Source of the DNA: an uncultured Collinsella sp.
GTDB lineage: Bacteria > Actinomycetota > Coriobacteriia > Coriobacteriales > Coriobacteriaceae
DNA length: 64,000 bases
Assembly: GCA_900542905.1 (NCBI GenBank)
Contig: UQPF01000009.1
Location: 11,667 to 75,666 of the forward strand
Direction of reading: 5' to 3'
Shown here: piece by piece, positions 28,159 to 37,071 of the stretch
Numbering within the stretch: position 1 is the first letter of the stretch
Layout of the letters: every line of letters starts with the position of its first letter
Translations under genes and position numbers: made by a program
Notes under the pieces: model-generated
The model's input: only the letters and a program-made list of their open reading frames with translations
Database searches by the model: none
What the model was told of the DNA's origin: nothing

Positions 28159-29013
28159 GTGGTTATCAAGCGAGTTTTCAACAATAACGTCGCAATGGTC
28201 ACTTCGGACGATGGCTCCGAGCTCATTGTCATCGGTCGAGGCCTCTGCTTTGGCCGTCATGCCGGCGACGCTATCGATGACGCATCGGTCGAAAAGACCT
28301 ATGCGCTGCAGGAGGGCACTTCTCAGGATTCGCGTACGATTGACCGCTTGGCACATCTTTTAGAGTCCATCCCCACCGTCAACCTCGTGATTGCCGAGGA
28401 CATTGTTCAGATGCTCCGTCGGGAGCTCAATGTTGATATCAACGACAAGATCCTCATTGCCCTCGCAGACCATATCGGCCTTGCTTTGGAGCGCGAGCGC
28501 AAGGGCGTCTCCTGCGAGAATCCGTTGCTGCTCGAGATCCAGCAGTTCTATCGCAAGGAGTATGCGCTTGCGGGCCGTGCGCTGCAGATTGTCAAGGAGT
28601 ATATGGGCATCCAGATGAGCGAAGAAGAGCAGGGTTTTATCACGCTGCATATCGTCAACGCCACCATGCCGCAACGCTCCGACCGTCTTATCATCTCGGT
28701 CCAGCTTGTTCGCGACGTGCTCGCGATTGTTTCCGAGCGCTATGCCACGACCCTCGATGACACCTCGCTGCCTTATGAACGCTTCGTTCGTCACCTGCAG
28801 TTTTTCGCACAGCGGGCGCTCGATCCTGCGGCCGGGCAAATCAATGGCGACGCGCTGTTCCGAATCGATGAAACGGCGTATCCGTGCGCATTCTCGTGCG
28901 CGGAGTCAATTGCCGACCACTTAGCGTCTACCTATAACGTTGTCGTTACCGATGCCGAGAAGAGCTATCTCGCGTATCACATTGTTAACCTGCTTGGAGA
29001 ACCTGGTCTCTAG
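28159..29013 (+). CDS. BglG/LicT-family transcription antiterminator
   Basis: About 284 residues. The N-terminal RNA-binding CAT domain shows VIKRVFNNNVAMV and IGRGLCFGRHAGD. Two PTS regulation domains follow (PRD1 about 65-170, PRD2 about 175-280), with phosphorylatable His residues such as ADHIG and LHIVNA. GTG 28159 gives the standard N terminus; GTG 28147 or 28150 are possible and the ribosome site is weak. It would bind a leader hairpin and allow transcription of the PTS operon when sugar is present. A candidate target is at 27516-27601. Confidence 0.88.
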   Translation: MVIKRVFNNNVAMVTSDDGSELIVIGRGLCFGRHAGDAIDDASVEKTYALQEGTSQDSRTIDRLAHLLESIPTVNLVIAEDIVQMLRRELNVDINDKILIALADHIGLALERERKGVSCENPLLLEIQQFYRKEYALAGRALQIVKEYMGIQMSEEEQGFITLHIVNATMPQRSDRLIISVQLVRDVLAIVSERYATTLDDTSLPYERFVRHLQFFAQRALDPAAGQINGDALFRIDETAYPCAFSCAESIADHLASTYNVVVTDAEKSYLAYHIVNLLGEPGL

Positions 29014-29112
29014 GCATAACGTGCCCACACATCGATTGATATAAGGCAGGGCTTATGGCCTTGTCCAGGGCACATCTGTCTCAATTTGCGGAAAAGGAAG
29101 GGGAGTACCGCT

Positions 29113-30729
29113 ATGACCGCAAAAAAGAAGTTCAATTTCAAAGCGCCGTTGGAGGTGTTCGCGAAGTCAATCGTTCAGCCGATGATGTATCTCTCGGTTG
29201 CCGGCATTCTGCTCATCGTGGGCATTATTCTGACCAACAAGACCATCTGCGCCGTGATCCCTGTGCTGGGCTCCGGTCCGTTCCAGCTTGTGGGCGCCGT
29301 TGTCTATCAGTCGCTGATGTTTATCATCAACAACCTCTCGATTCTGTTCTGCGTGGGCATCGCCGGCGCCATGGCAAAGAAGAACAAGGGCCATGCTTCG
29401 CTGATCGCCCTGATGTCGTTCTTCCTGTTCCTGCAGGCTAACAACATCGTGCTCAACGCCACCGGCTCTCTTGCCGAAGCGAGCGGCATGCTCGGCCTTA
29501 CCGGAACCGGCCAGAGCACCGTTATGGGCATTCAGGTGCTCGATACCGGCGTGTTTGGCGGCATCATTCTTGGTTGCATCACCGGTGCCGTGTTCAACAA
29601 GTACTCGAACAAGCAGTTCCCCATTGCTCTTTCGATGTTCTCGGGCGTTCGCTTCCCGTTCCTGATCATGATCATCATTTCCTGGATCATGGGCGCTGGC
29701 TTCTGCATCGTTTGGCCTCCGGTTCAGGGTGCCATCTCCTCCGTTGCCGGCATCATTAAGGAGTCGGGCAACATCGGTCTGTTCATCTACGGCATGCTCA
29801 ACAAGCTGCTCGTTCCCACCGGTCTGCACCACCTCATCTACACCCCGTTCCAGTTCTCCGATGTGGGCGGCACCCTGACGCTGGGCGATCAGGTTATCGC
29901 CGGCGCCTATCCCATCCGTGTCGCCGAGATGGCAATGACGGGCCAGCCCTTCTCTGATAGCACCTACTTCAACAGCTACACCTTCAACAACCTGTGGCCC
30001 TACATCGGTATCGGTCTCGCCTTTATCTTCACCGCTTACAAGGGGAACAAGGATAAGACCAAGGCCGTTATCATCCCGCTGATCATCACCGCCGTGCTCT
30101 CCTGCGTGACCGAGCCCATGGACTTCCTCTTTGTCTTTGCCGCTCCCGTGCTCTTTGTCGTTCACTCGGTTCTTTCCGGTATCTTCCTGGTCCTGCTCAA
30201 GGTCCTCTCCGTGCCCGCTTCGACGGCAGGCGGCATCATCAACATCGTGGTTTCCAACCTGGTTCTTGGTGTCGATAAGACCAACTGGCCGATGATGCTC
30301 GTGCTCGGAGTCGTCAACGCCGCGCTGTACTTCTTCCTCTTCACCTTCCTCATTAAGAAGCTCAACCTCCACACGCCTGGCCGCGAGGAGGAGTCCGAGC
30401 TCGCCGAGTCCGTTGCCGAGGGCGAGGCCGCCGCGTCTGTCGCGGTGAAGCAGGGCGCTGTTGCCGCAGCTCCCGCAGATGGCGTCGATGCAGGTATTGC
30501 CGACCTGGTCGCAGGTCTTGGCGGCAAGGACAACATCGAGGAGCTCGAGAACTGCTTTACACGTCTTCGCGTGAACGTTAAGAACCCGGACCTCATCAAT
30601 GAGGACCTCATCAACCACGTGCCCAACAGCGGCATCAACCGCAACGGCAACAATATCCAGATCATCTTTGGCATGAAGGTCGCCGAGATGCGCGACAAGG
30701 TCGAAAACGCAATTGAGAAGGAGCAGTAA
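29113..30729 (+). CDS. PTS sugar transporter subunit IICB (glucose/maltose family)
   Basis: A 538-residue membrane permease with fused EIIB. EIIC (residues 1-420) has about ten helices and the family motif LNKLLVPTGLHHLIYTPF (residues about 226-243). An Ala/Glu-rich linker leads to the EIIB domain, whose phospho-Cys is Cys481 (ENCFTRLRV). ATG 29113 has GGGGAG 9 nt upstream. The 6-phospho-alpha-glucosidase follows by 3 nt, so the substrate is probably maltose or a related alpha-glucoside, phosphorylated during uptake. Confidence 0.93.
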   Translation: MTAKKKFNFKAPLEVFAKSIVQPMMYLSVAGILLIVGIILTNKTICAVIPVLGSGPFQLVGAVVYQSLMFIINNLSILFCVGIAGAMAKKNKGHASLIALMSFFLFLQANNIVLNATGSLAEASGMLGLTGTGQSTVMGIQVLDTGVFGGIILGCITGAVFNKYSNKQFPIALSMFSGVRFPFLIMIIISWIMGAGFCIVWPPVQGAISSVAGIIKESGNIGLFIYGMLNKLLVPTGLHHLIYTPFQFSDVGGTLTLGDQVIAGAYPIRVAEMAMTGQPFSDSTYFNSYTFNNLWPYIGIGLAFIFTAYKGNKDKTKAVIIPLIITAVLSCVTEPMDFLFVFAAPVLFVVHSVLSGIFLVLLKVLSVPASTAGGIINIVVSNLVLGVDKTNWPMMLVLGVVNAALYFFLFTFLIKKLNLHTPGREEESELAESVAEGEAAASVAVKQGAVAAAPADGVDAGIADLVAGLGGKDNIEELENCFTRLRVNVKNPDLINEDLINHVPNSGINRNGNNIQIIFGMKVAEMRDKVENAIEKEQ

Positions 30730-30732
30730 ACA

Positions 30733-32115
30733 ATGATCATTACTCTGTGTGGTGGCGGATCCACCTTTACCCCCGGCATCGTCAAGTCCATCGCTCTGCG
30801 CAAGGACGAACTCGACGTTGACGAGATTCGTCTGTACGACATCAACGAGGAGCGCCAGCGCAAGATCGGCGTGCTCGTGGACTGGATTCTGCACGAGGAC
30901 CTCGGCCTGGACATCAAGCTCACGGTGACCACCGACAAGGAGACGGCTTTTACCGACGCGAGCTTCGTGTTTGCCCAGATGCGCGTGGGCGGCTACGCCA
31001 TGCGCGAGCAGGACGAGAAGATTCCGCTGCGCCATGGCTGCGTGGGCCAGGAGACCTGCGGTTGCGGCGGCCTTGCCTACGGCATGCGCACCATCTTCCC
31101 CATGGTCGAGCTGATCGATGACGTCGAGAAGTACGCCAAGAAGGACTACTGGATTCTCAACTACTCCAACCCTGCTGCCATCGTCTCCGAGGGCTGCCGT
31201 GTGCTGCGTCCCAACGCTCGCATCATCAACATCTGCGACATGCCGATCGCGATCATCGACGTGGTTTGCGCCGCACTCGATATCGACAAGAAGGATGTCG
31301 AGTACGATTACTTTGGCCTCAACCACTTTGGCTGGTTCACCTCGATTCGCCACAAGGGCGAGGAGGTGCTCCCGCAGCTGCGCGAGTACATCAAGGAGCA
31401 CGAGATTCTGCTGCCCGATTCGTACCTCAAGGGCATGGGCTCGCTGATGTCCAAGAAGCCCGAGGAGGCCACTGACGAGCACCCCGAGCAGAACCGCCAC
31501 ACCAAGGGCAGCTGGTACTACGTCTGGAAGGGCGAGTACGAGATCATGGAGTGCTTCCCGGAGTACCTGCCCAACACGTACCTGAACTACTACCTGCAGC
31601 AGAAGGAGTTCGTCGAGCATTCCAACCCCGAGCGCACCCGTGCTAACGAGGTTGAGGAGACGCGTGAGAAGAACCTCTTTGATGGTATCGATCACTACGA
31701 GAAGACGGGCGAGATCGACGAGAGCACGTTTTATGCGGGCAGCCACGGCGACTGGATTGCCGACCTGGCTATCGCTCTGAAGAACGACACCAAGCAGCGC
31801 TTCCTGGTCATTTGCGAGAACAAGGGCGCTATCCCCAACATGCCCTACGACGCTATGGTCGAGCTGCCTGCCTACATTGGCAAGAACGGCCCCGAGGTCA
31901 TCAGCCGCGACAACATTCCTCTGTTCCAGCAAGGTCTTATGATGCAGCAGCTGAACTCCGAGAAGCTCGTGGTCGAGGCTACGATCGAGGGTTCGTACGA
32001 GAAGGCGCTCAAGGCCTTTACGCTCAACAAGACCGTGCCGTCGATGAAGGTCGCCAAGGAGGTTCTCGACGACATGATCGAGGCCAACAAGGGTTACTGG
32101 CCCGAGCTTAAGTAA
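30733..32115 (+). CDS. GH4 6-phospho-alpha-glucosidase
   Basis: A 460-residue NAD- and metal-dependent GH4 glycosidase. The Rossmann start is ITLCGGGSTFTPGIVKSI. The active-site signature CDMP (Cys168 to Pro171) marks the alpha-specific MalH/GlvA/AglB branch; beta-enzymes have CNVP. NHFGW (about 197-201) supplies the second metal ligand. ATG 30733 lies 3 nt after the EIICB stop with GGAG inside that gene. It hydrolyses the phosphorylated disaccharide delivered by the PTS to glucose 6-phosphate plus glucose. Confidence 0.93.
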   Translation: MIITLCGGGSTFTPGIVKSIALRKDELDVDEIRLYDINEERQRKIGVLVDWILHEDLGLDIKLTVTTDKETAFTDASFVFAQMRVGGYAMREQDEKIPLRHGCVGQETCGCGGLAYGMRTIFPMVELIDDVEKYAKKDYWILNYSNPAAIVSEGCRVLRPNARIINICDMPIAIIDVVCAALDIDKKDVEYDYFGLNHFGWFTSIRHKGEEVLPQLREYIKEHEILLPDSYLKGMGSLMSKKPEEATDEHPEQNRHTKGSWYYVWKGEYEIMECFPEYLPNTYLNYYLQQKEFVEHSNPERTRANEVEETREKNLFDGIDHYEKTGEIDESTFYAGSHGDWIADLAIALKNDTKQRFLVICENKGAIPNMPYDAMVELPAYIGKNGPEVISRDNIPLFQQGLMMQQLNSEKLVVEATIEGSYEKALKAFTLNKTVPSMKVAKEVLDDMIEANKGYWPELK

Positions 32116-32148
32116 AAGCAACAGGGTCGCTGACCGCATACCTAGAGC

Positions 32149-32185
32149 AATGCCCCGTCCACGTGATTGCGTGGACGGGGCATTG
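32149..32185 (+). terminator. Hairpin terminator after the PTS operon
   Basis: The perfect 15-bp stem AATGCCCCGTCCACG / CGTGGACGGGGCATT has loop TGATTG. The T run is weak. The following 187 bp to 32372 hold two small hairpins (TCACC...GGGTGA and GACCTA...TTAGGTC) and no gene. Confidence 0.75.
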
Positions 32186-32372
32186 TCATTTGGTAACGCG
32201 TTTTATCAAATATGGCATTTATCTGCGGAAATGTTCGTTTTCACCGCTGAGGGTGACATTTCATGCCGCCTGCCGAACTGCGTGGAGACCTAACAACTTT
32301 TTAGGTCAGTGTTGTGCGTGTAGCAATTTCGCCCGGCCTCGCCTCCGGGCTGCCATGTGAGAGGGGATCTTT

Positions 32373-34205
32373 ATGGCACGACTGCACGTAATGGAACGCA
32401 GCCACGCTCAGGCCGTCATGGACGATCTGCACGATGCGCTCGGACGTCGTCTGGCGGTGAGTTCGCTCGCCCCGTGTCCCGTTGAGTTTACGGCAGCGCT
32501 CGTCAACCTGTGCTCCACCCAGAGCTGCGGCAAGTGCACACCTTGCCGTGTGGGCCTGAGCGCGCTGAGCGACCTGCTCGCCGATGTGCTCGAAGGGCGC
32601 GCCGATGAGTCCACGCTCAACCTGATTGAGCGCACGGCCCGCACCATCTACCTTTCGAGCGACTGCGCCATCGGCTACGAAGCCGGCGCCATGGCACTCA
32701 CGGCCATTCGCGGCTTCCGTGACGATTTTGAGCATCACATCCGCGAGCACTCCTGCGGCTTTGACCGCGAGGCCCGCGTCCCGTGCGTCTCGGGCTGCCC
32801 GGCGCACGTCGACATTCCCGGGTACATCTCGCTGGTCGAGGCCGGCCGCTATGCCGACGCCGTCAAGGTCATCCGCAAGAACAATCCGCTGCCGCTCGTC
32901 TGCGGCTTGGTGTGCGAGCATCCCTGCGAGATGCACTGCCGCCGTGGTATGGTCGACGACCCCATGAACATCCTCGCCCTCAAGCGTTTTGCCGTCGAGC
33001 ACAGTGACCTCAACGATCACAAGCCGCATGTGGTGGACAACACCGGTAAGCGCGTCGCCGTGATCGGCGGCGGCCCGGCCGGCCTTTCCTGCGCCTATTA
33101 TTTGGCCGTGATGGGCCACAAGGTGACGATTTTTGAGCAGCGTCACCACCTGGGCGGCATGCTGCGCTACGGCATTCCCAGCTACCGTCTGCCGCGCGAG
33201 CGCCTACAGGCCGAGATCGACTGGATCCTGAGCTCCGGCATCGACGTGGAGCTCGACCACTCCGTCAACGGCGAGGAGCTTGCCCGTCTGCGCGACGAGT
33301 TCGACGCCGTCTACCTGGCCATCGGTGCCCACAGCGACAAAAAGCTCGGCCTTCCGGGTGAAGAGGCGCTCGGCGTGGAGTCGGCCGTCAAGATGCTGCG
33401 TGCCATCGGCGACGACGAGCTGCCCAACCTGGGCGGCCGGCGTGTGTGCGTCATCGGCGGCGGCAACGTTGCCATGGACGTGGCTCGCTCTGCCGTGCGC
33501 TGCGGTGCCGAAAAGGTAAGCATCGTCTACCGCCGTCGCATCTGCGACATGACGGCCCAGGACGCCGAGATCGCCGGCGCCCAGGCCGAGGGCTGCGAGG
33601 TGCTGGAGCTGACGGCCCCGCTCGCCATCGAGACCGGCGAGGACGGTCGCGTGTGCGGCCTGCGCGTGCAACCGCAGATTATCGGCGAGCCCCGCCGTGG
33701 TCGCCCGGCCCCGCGTGCCGCCGCTACGCCCGAGCGTGTCATCCCCTGCGAGCGCGTGTTTGTGGCCATTGGCCAGGACATCGATTCCAAGCCGTTTGAG
33801 GAGATGGGCATTGCCTGCAAGTGGGGTCGCGTCGTCACCGATTCGGATGGCGCCGTGCCTAACTTCGATGGCCTCTTTAGCGGCGGTGACTGCCAGACCG
33901 GCCCCGCCACCGTCATCCGTGCCATCAACGCCGGCCGCGTTGCTTCGGCAAATATCGACCGCTATCTGGGCTTTGACCACAAGATCAAGCTCGACGTTGA
34001 GCTGCCGACCGTGCAGTTTAAGGGCAAGCACGAGTGCGGCCGCTGCGAGCTGGGCGAGCGCGAAGCCGGCGAGCGCATCCACGATTGGAATCTGGTCGAG
34101 CAGGGCCTTACCGAGGAGGAGGCACGCCAGGAGGCAAGCCGCTGCCTGCGTTGCGACCACTTTGGCTTTGGCGCGTTCCGCGGAGGGAGGAACCTGGAAT
34201 GGTAG
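32373..34205 (+). CDS. GltD-like FAD/NAD(P) oxidoreductase with NuoF-type Fe-S N terminus
   Basis: 610 residues. The N-terminal 110 residues resemble the C-terminal [4Fe-4S] domain of NuoF/HydB (STQSCGKCTPCRVGLSAL) but without its FMN/NADH domain. A GltD-type module follows: CVSGCPAHVDIPGYI and CGLVCEHPCEMHCRRG Fe-S motifs, VAVIGGGPAGLSCAYYLA (FAD) and VCVIGGGNVAMDVARSA (NAD(P)). A C-terminal CxxC...CLRC region ends the protein. ATG 32373 has GAGGGG upstream. Its last 7 bases overlap the hydrogenase gene, so it is the likely NAD(P)H partner of that enzyme. Confidence 0.88.
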   Translation: MARLHVMERSHAQAVMDDLHDALGRRLAVSSLAPCPVEFTAALVNLCSTQSCGKCTPCRVGLSALSDLLADVLEGRADESTLNLIERTARTIYLSSDCAIGYEAGAMALTAIRGFRDDFEHHIREHSCGFDREARVPCVSGCPAHVDIPGYISLVEAGRYADAVKVIRKNNPLPLVCGLVCEHPCEMHCRRGMVDDPMNILALKRFAVEHSDLNDHKPHVVDNTGKRVAVIGGGPAGLSCAYYLAVMGHKVTIFEQRHHLGGMLRYGIPSYRLPRERLQAEIDWILSSGIDVELDHSVNGEELARLRDEFDAVYLAIGAHSDKKLGLPGEEALGVESAVKMLRAIGDDELPNLGGRRVCVIGGGNVAMDVARSAVRCGAEKVSIVYRRRICDMTAQDAEIAGAQAEGCEVLELTAPLAIETGEDGRVCGLRVQPQIIGEPRRGRPAPRAAATPERVIPCERVFVAIGQDIDSKPFEEMGIACKWGRVVTDSDGAVPNFDGLFSGGDCQTGPATVIRAINAGRVASANIDRYLGFDHKIKLDVELPTVQFKGKHECGRCELGEREAGERIHDWNLVEQGLTEEEARQEASRCLRCDHFGFGAFRGGRNLEW

Positions 34206-36010
34206 AGCCCAACAAAACCACTGTCAGCGACAACACCGAAAGCGGAGCACTCAACATGGTCAAGCTCACGATCGATAATTGCGAGGTCGTGGTGCCCGAG
34301 CACACCACGATCCTGGATGCGGCCAAGTCCGTCGGCATCCAGATTCCCACCCTGTGCTACCTGCGCGATCTGAACGAGATCGGCGGTTGCCGCGTGTGCG
34401 TGGTCGAGGTCGAGGGCTGCGACCAGCTGGTTGCCGCCTGCAACAACTACGTGCTCGACGGCATGGTGGTCCATACCAACAGCCCCAAGGCCCGCGAGGC
34501 CCGTCGCACCAACGTGCAGCTGCTGCTGTCCCAGCACGACTCGCGCTGTACGAGCTGTGTGCGCAGCGGCAACTGCAACCTGCAGACCATCGCCAACGAC
34601 CTTGGCATTTTCTATCTGCCGTACGAGCAGCACCTGGCGCGCGAGGGCTGGGACTTCGATTTCCCCATCATCCGCGATAACGACAAGTGCATCAAATGCA
34701 TGCGCTGCATCAAGGTGTGCGAGAGCGTGCAGGGCTTAGGGATTTGGGACCTGACCAACCGCGCCACGCATACCGCCGTGGGCACCCGCGGACGTGCGCC
34801 GATCGGCAAGACCGATTGCGTCGCGTGCGGTCAGTGCATCACGCATTGCCCGACGGGCGCCCTGCGCGAGCGTGACGATACCGAGACCGTGTTCGATGCT
34901 CTCGCCGATCCTGACAAGATCGTACTGGTGCAGATTGCGCCGGCCGTGCGTAGCGCCTGGGGCGAGGAGCTCGGCATTCCGCGCAAGGAGGCTACCGTCG
35001 AACGCCTAGCTTGCGCGCTGCGCCGCGTGGGCTTTGAGTACGTGTTCGACACCGACTTCTCGGCCGACCTCACCATTATGGAGGAGGGCTCCGAGCTGCT
35101 CGAGCGCCTGGGCGCTGCCTCCAAGGGCGAGGGCGACAGCCGCGGCTGGCCCATGTTCACGAGTTGCTGCCCGGGCTGGGTGCGCTTTGTGAAGGCGCGC
35201 TATCCGGAGTTTGTCGACAGCCTGTCCACGTCCAAGTCGCCGCAGCAGATGTTCGGCGCCATTGCCAAGACGTACTACGCCAAGGTGTTGGGCGTGGAGC
35301 CCGAGCGCCTGTTCGTGGTGTCCGTGATGCCGTGCACGGCCAAGAAGGCCGAGTGTGCGCTGCCGAGCATGGTGGGCGAGGGCGGCGTGCCCGATGTGGA
35401 CGTTGCGCTGACGGTGCGCGAGATGGTACGCATGATTCGCGCGAGCCACGTGAGCGTCGACACGCTTACCGAGGAGCCGCTCGATACGCCGCTGGGCTTT
35501 GGCACGGGCGCGGGTGTGATCTTTGGCGCCACGGGCGGCGTGATGGAGGCCGCCGTGCGCTCGGCATATTACCTGGTGACGGGCAAGAATCCCGACGCCG
35601 ACTTCTTTACCGATGTGCGCGGCCTGGACGGCTGGAAAGAAGCCGTGGCCGATATCGATGGCACCAAGGTGCGCGTCGCCGTGGCACACGGGCTGGGCAA
35701 CGCCGCGCGTCTGCTCGACGCGATTCGCGACGGCCGTGTGAGCTATGACTTCGTTGAGGTCATGGCATGCCCGGGCGGCTGCGTCGGCGGCGGCGGTCAG
35801 CCCATCCACGACGGCTGTGAACTGGCGGCCGAGCGTGGCCAGGTGCTCTGGGGGCTGGATGCCGCTGCGGACATTCGCTTCTCGCACGAGAACCCCGATG
35901 TTCAGGCGTGCTACCGCGAGTTTTTGGGCGCGCCGCTCTCGCCGCTGGCCGAGGAGTTGCTGCATACCGACCATCACGCCTGGTCGATGCCTAACGAGGG
36001 GAAGTGCTAA
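34199..36010 (+). CDS. hydA: [FeFe]-hydrogenase, NuoG-like N terminus (group A2-like)
   Basis: A 603-residue H2-evolving or H2-oxidising enzyme. Domains in order: a 2Fe-2S ferredoxin domain (TLCYLRDLNEIGGCRVC), a His/Cys-ligated 4Fe-4S site (HDSRCTSCVRSGNC), two 4Fe-4S motifs (CIKCMRCIKVCE, CVACGQCITHCPTG), and the H-cluster motifs TSCCPGW, MPCTAKKAE and ACPGGCVGGGGQP. ATG 34199 has GGAGGGAGG 7-8 nt upstream. No HydE/F/G maturases are in the window. Linkage to a GltD-like subunit matches what is called group A2, whose role is unsettled. Confidence 0.95.
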   Translation: MVEPNKTTVSDNTESGALNMVKLTIDNCEVVVPEHTTILDAAKSVGIQIPTLCYLRDLNEIGGCRVCVVEVEGCDQLVAACNNYVLDGMVVHTNSPKAREARRTNVQLLLSQHDSRCTSCVRSGNCNLQTIANDLGIFYLPYEQHLAREGWDFDFPIIRDNDKCIKCMRCIKVCESVQGLGIWDLTNRATHTAVGTRGRAPIGKTDCVACGQCITHCPTGALRERDDTETVFDALADPDKIVLVQIAPAVRSAWGEELGIPRKEATVERLACALRRVGFEYVFDTDFSADLTIMEEGSELLERLGAASKGEGDSRGWPMFTSCCPGWVRFVKARYPEFVDSLSTSKSPQQMFGAIAKTYYAKVLGVEPERLFVVSVMPCTAKKAECALPSMVGEGGVPDVDVALTVREMVRMIRASHVSVDTLTEEPLDTPLGFGTGAGVIFGATGGVMEAAVRSAYYLVTGKNPDADFFTDVRGLDGWKEAVADIDGTKVRVAVAHGLGNAARLLDAIRDGRVSYDFVEVMACPGGCVGGGGQPIHDGCELAAERGQVLWGLDAAADIRFSHENPDVQACYREFLGAPLSPLAEELLHTDHHAWSMPNEGKC

Positions 36011-36012
36011 CG

Positions 36013-37068
36013 ATGCGCGCGTTTGATGTTGAGATGACGCGCCGGGGGTTTGCCTCGGCGCTCGCCGTGGGCGCGTTGTCGCTTGCGCTCGCGGGCTGTG
36101 GCGGCGGGGCTGTCGGTGCCGGGTCCGCCGCGGGCTCGGCTGCCACGGACGGCGCCGGTGCTGCTGCGGAGCCGGTCGAGGTGCACGTCGCCTCGCTCAA
36201 GGGACCGACCTCGATTGGCCTGGTGCAGTTTATGGACCAGGCGGCCGACGGTGCCACGGATAACGAGTTCAACTTTGCGATCAGCGCCGCGGCCGACGAG
36301 ATCGTGCCCAAGATGATTCAGGGCGATGTCGACATTGCCCTGGTGCCCGCCAACGTGGCGAGCGTGCTCTACAACAAGACCGAGGGCGCGGTGCAGGTCA
36401 TCGACATCAACACGCTGGGCGTGCTGAACGTGGTGACGGGTAACGCGGACGTTACTTCGTTTGGTGATCTGGCGGGTCGTACCGTCTACATGACGGGCAA
36501 AGGCACCACGCCGGAGTACGTCATGAACTACCTGCTGGAGCGCGCGGGCCTGACCGGCCAGGTGACGCTCGAGTTTAAGAGCGAGCCCACCGAGGTGCTG
36601 TCGGCCCTGCTTGCCGACCCGTCCGCCGTGGGCGTGCTGCCGGAGCCGTTCAAGACAGCTGCCATCGCAAAGAGCGAAGGCAAGCTGTCGGCTCCGGTAA
36701 GCCTGACCGATGCGTGGGATGAGCTGGCGGGTGACACGGGCTCGCGCTTGCTGACGGGTGTGACCGTGGTGCGCCGCGCGTTTGCCGAGGAACATCCCGA
36801 GGCCGTGGCGGAGTTCTTGAGCTGCCATGCGGCGAGCGTTAAGGCTGTCAATGCGGCGCCAGCAGACTGGGCGCAGGCCGTGGTCGATGCCGGCATCGTG
36901 GATAACGCCAAGATCGCCGAGAAGGCGATTCCCGGGTGCATGCTTGTCTGCCAGACGGGCAAGGATATGAAGGCGGCACTTAGCGGGTATCTGCAGGTGC
37001 TGTCCGACGCGGACGCGAGTGCCGTGGGTGGTAAACTTCCGGCTGACGATTTCTACTACATGGAGTAG
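36013..37068 (+). CDS. NitT/TauT-type ABC substrate-binding lipoprotein
   Basis: A 351-residue surface lipoprotein. The signal peptide carries TRRGF (twin-arginine-like) and the lipobox LAGC (Cys29), followed by a Gly/Ala/Ser-rich linker. The body resembles NMT1/SsuA-like binding proteins: VASLKGPTSIGLVQFMD, PKMIQGDVDIALVPANVASVLYN, and DLAGRTVYMTGKGTTPEYVMNYLL. ATG 36013 has GAGGGG about 10 nt upstream and lies 2 nt after the hydrogenase stop. Ligand unknown; sulfonates, nitrate or pyrimidine-type precursors are the family's usual ligands. Confidence 0.88.
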   Translation: MRAFDVEMTRRGFASALAVGALSLALAGCGGGAVGAGSAAGSAATDGAGAAAEPVEVHVASLKGPTSIGLVQFMDQAADGATDNEFNFAISAAADEIVPKMIQGDVDIALVPANVASVLYNKTEGAVQVIDINTLGVLNVVTGNADVTSFGDLAGRTVYMTGKGTTPEYVMNYLLERAGLTGQVTLEFKSEPTEVLSALLADPSAVGVLPEPFKTAAIAKSEGKLSAPVSLTDAWDELAGDTGSRLLTGVTVVRRAFAEEHPEAVAEFLSCHAASVKAVNAAPADWAQAVVDAGIVDNAKIAEKAIPGCMLVCQTGKDMKAALSGYLQVLSDADASAVGGKLPADDFYYME

Positions 37069-37071
37069 CCC

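Noticed and set aside
29167..32139. Minus-strand frame of 990 codons opposite the EIICB and GH4 genes
   Set aside because: Antisense shadow; both plus-strand genes have clear catalytic motifs and ribosome sites.
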